This document shows positions 5,897 to 7,046 of a stretch of 7,046 bases of DNA, piece by piece; within the stretch, counting starts at the first letter, position 1, and the number at the start of each line of letters is the position of its first letter. A program made the translations under genes and the position numbers. Location: positions 1-7,046 of the forward strand of contig DAOVNN010000151.1 in the NCBI GenBank assembly GCA_030630165.1, in the 5' to 3' direction. Origin of the DNA: Candidatus Krumholzibacteriota bacterium. GTDB lineage: Bacteria; Krumholzibacteriota; Krumholzibacteriia; Krumholzibacteriales; Krumholzibacteriaceae. Under the pieces are notes generated by a model, which had not been told where the DNA came from, ran no database searches, and saw only the letters and a program-made list of their open reading frames with translations.

Positions 5897-7046
5897 TTAC
5901 GACACTTCCTTGTAACCTTCTTTTTTGATGATATCTTCAGCCGCGAGGACGACTCCGTTCGCGGCTGGATAGAAAGACTGATACGGTTGAGCGGAATAGC
6001 TCAGGCCTGTCAGGTCCTCTACCGTCGCCTTTTTCTGTATGGCAAATGTGAGGAGGTCTATTCTCCCCGTAACCGGCTCCCCACTGACTATCTGGCCGCC
6101 GATAAGCCGGTGCGAATCTTTCTCGGCAACAAGTTTCACCTGCATCTTCTTCGCTTCGGGCATGATCGGGAACTGCGTCGTGACCTCGCTGAACCCGCTG
6201 ACCGTCTCGATACCGGCCCTTTGCGCGGCTCTCTCGGAATACCCTGTCCCGCCGGTGAAATACTGCCCGACCTTCGTCGCGGCTCCATTGAAGAAACCGG
6301 GGTAGGTCCTTTCCTGGCCGATCATATTGAACCCGATGATCCTCGCCATAGGTACGGCATTTGTAGCGAGTTTTCCGGATACGGTCTCTCCCGTGATCCC
6401 GCTCTTGAACTGAACGCAATCTCCCACGGCGAAGACATCCGGAATGCTTGTCTCCATCTTCTCGTTCACGATGATCCCGTCTTTGCCGACCTGCATTTCG
6501 CTGCCTTCCACAAGGGATACCGAAGGCTTCATCCCCGTTGTAAAGACAACCAGGCTTGCCGGGCTTTCGCCGAATTGAATCACGTGGCCGTTATCCAGAA
6601 CGACCTGCTCGACGGACGATTCTCCCCGCAACTCTGTCACTTTTGCCCCAAGGTGCATCCTGATCCCTGCCTTGATCAGCTCTGCATACAGCGGCTCGGA
6701 CATCTCCCTGTCTAGCAGATTGGGCAGAACAGATTCCTCCATATCGACGAGATCGACCTCGACCCCCCTGGCCTTGACGGCAAGAGCCAGCTCGATCCCG
6801 ATGGCGCCCGCTCCCACTACAACGGTTTTGCTGAGCCCGGAATCGATCAACCCGTTGATCCTGTTCAGGTCCGCTCTCGTCTTGAATCCGGTGACTCCAT
6901 TGAGATCATTTCCCGGGATGGGCGGAATGAAAGGCGTCGCGCCGGTGGCGATGACCAGCTTGTCATATGTTATCTGTGAAGAATCCGAGAGTGTGACGAC
7001 CTTGCCGATAAAGTCCACGCCGGTAACGGAGGTCCTGATCAGTTCC
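5897..7046 (-). CDS. FAD-dependent pyridine nucleotide-disulfide oxidoreductase (CoA-disulfide / persulfide reductase-like), 5' partial
   Basis: The frame stays open to the right edge, so the N-terminus is missing; about 382 residues are visible against roughly 440-450 for the family. A GTG at 7018 lies in frame but is internal, not the start. The visible part holds the VIATGA segment after the FAD domain (codons 22-27 from that GTG), the NAD(P)H-binding GAGAIG Rossmann motif (69-74), the second FAD motif ending FAVGD (196-200) and a complete C-terminal dimerisation domain; there is no rhodanese extension. This is the architecture of NADH oxidase, CoA-disulfide reductase and NADH-dependent persulfide reductase. 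The redox cysteine that would tell them apart lies in the missing N-terminus. Such enzymes move electrons from NAD(P)H through FAD to a disulfide, persulfide or oxygen. The DsrE and TusA genes just downstream favour a sulfur substrate (inference). The stop is a TAA, 60 bases before the chosen dsrE start. Confidence 0.88.
   Translation of the reverse strand, partial: ELIRTSVTGVDFIGKVVTLSDSSQITYDKLVIATGATPFIPPIPGNDLNGVTGFKTRADLNRINGLIDSGLSKTVVVGAGAIGIELALAVKARGVEVDLVDMEESVLPNLLDREMSEPLYAELIKAGIRMHLGAKVTELRGESSVEQVVLDNGHVIQFGESPASLVVFTTGMKPSVSLVEGSEMQVGKDGIIVNEKMETSIPDVFAVGDCVQFKSGITGETVSGKLATNAVPMARIIGFNMIGQERTYPGFFNGAATKVGQYFTGGTGYSERAAQRAGIETVSGFSEVTTQFPIMPEAKKMQVKLVAEKDSHRLIGGQIVSGEPVTGRIDLLTFAIQKKATVEDLTGLSYSAQPYQSFYPAANGVVLAAEDIIKKEGYKEVS

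Noticed and set aside
5987..6715. A 242-codon plus-strand frame opposite the disulfide oxidoreductase
   Set aside because: It is a shadow of the conserved FAD/NAD domains on the other strand, rich in Arg/His/Pro/Leu, with no family resemblance.

Overview
The window is about 7 kb of tightly packed bacterial-type DNA in which every credible gene lies on the minus strand, so transcription runs from high to low coordinates. It reads as one operon of eight genes. In transcription order these are: a 5'-truncated FAD/NAD(P)H disulfide oxidoreductase of the CoA-disulfide reductase / NADH-persulfide reductase type (5897-7046, running off the right edge); a DsrE-superfamily protein (5426-5836); a TusA sulfur carrier (5160-5411); a stand-alone MvhD/FlpD-like iron-sulfur protein (4759-5163); a short HdrA paralogue resembling QmoA (3461-4762); a full-length HdrA / QmoB-like flavo-iron-sulfur protein (1509-3464); a small winged-helix-like protein (1216-1491); and a QmoC-like fusion of a two-cluster HdrC ferredoxin domain with an HdrE-type b-heme membrane domain (57-1211). 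Three consecutive junctions (tusA/mvhD-like, mvhD-like/qmoA-like, qmoA-like/qmoB-like) are four-base ATGA start-stop overlaps, which argues for translational coupling and fixed stoichiometry.

The core is a Qmo/Hdr-type electron-transfer complex: two HdrA-like flavoproteins plus an MvhD-like subunit in the cytoplasm, docked to a membrane subunit that can exchange electrons with quinones. Known Qmo complexes link the quinone pool to APS reductase, and their QmoB carries an MvhD domain at its C-terminus. Here that domain is a separate gene, no aprAB or sat is seen, and there is no HdrB. The genes immediately upstream are instead the sulfur-handling proteins DsrE and TusA and a flavin disulfide/persulfide reductase. 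My inference is that the locus couples sulfane sulfur (protein persulfide or thiol/disulfide) chemistry to the membrane quinone pool, a membrane-bound counterpart of the soluble sHdr sulfur-oxidation systems. The direction of electron flow cannot be read from the sequence.

Iron-sulfur motifs are redistributed between the two HdrA paralogues. The short one keeps the DCxxC motif of classical HdrA but lacks the N-terminal and C-terminal iron-sulfur domains and one ligand of its internal ferredoxin. The long one has both terminal domains but lost the DCxxC motif and most of the first internal ferredoxin motif.

The organism is probably an anaerobic or facultative bacterium with a sulfur-based energy metabolism. 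Composition is moderately GC-rich, with AGG (Arg) and ATA (Ile) codons in regular use; I cannot place it to a phylum. No RNA genes, mobile elements, CRISPR arrays or convincing terminators were seen. The operon promoter must lie beyond the right edge or within the truncated gene's upstream region. The 56 bases at the left edge downstream of the qmoC-like stop, and the 60 bases at 5837-5896, are the only sizeable non-coding stretches; the rest is coding.
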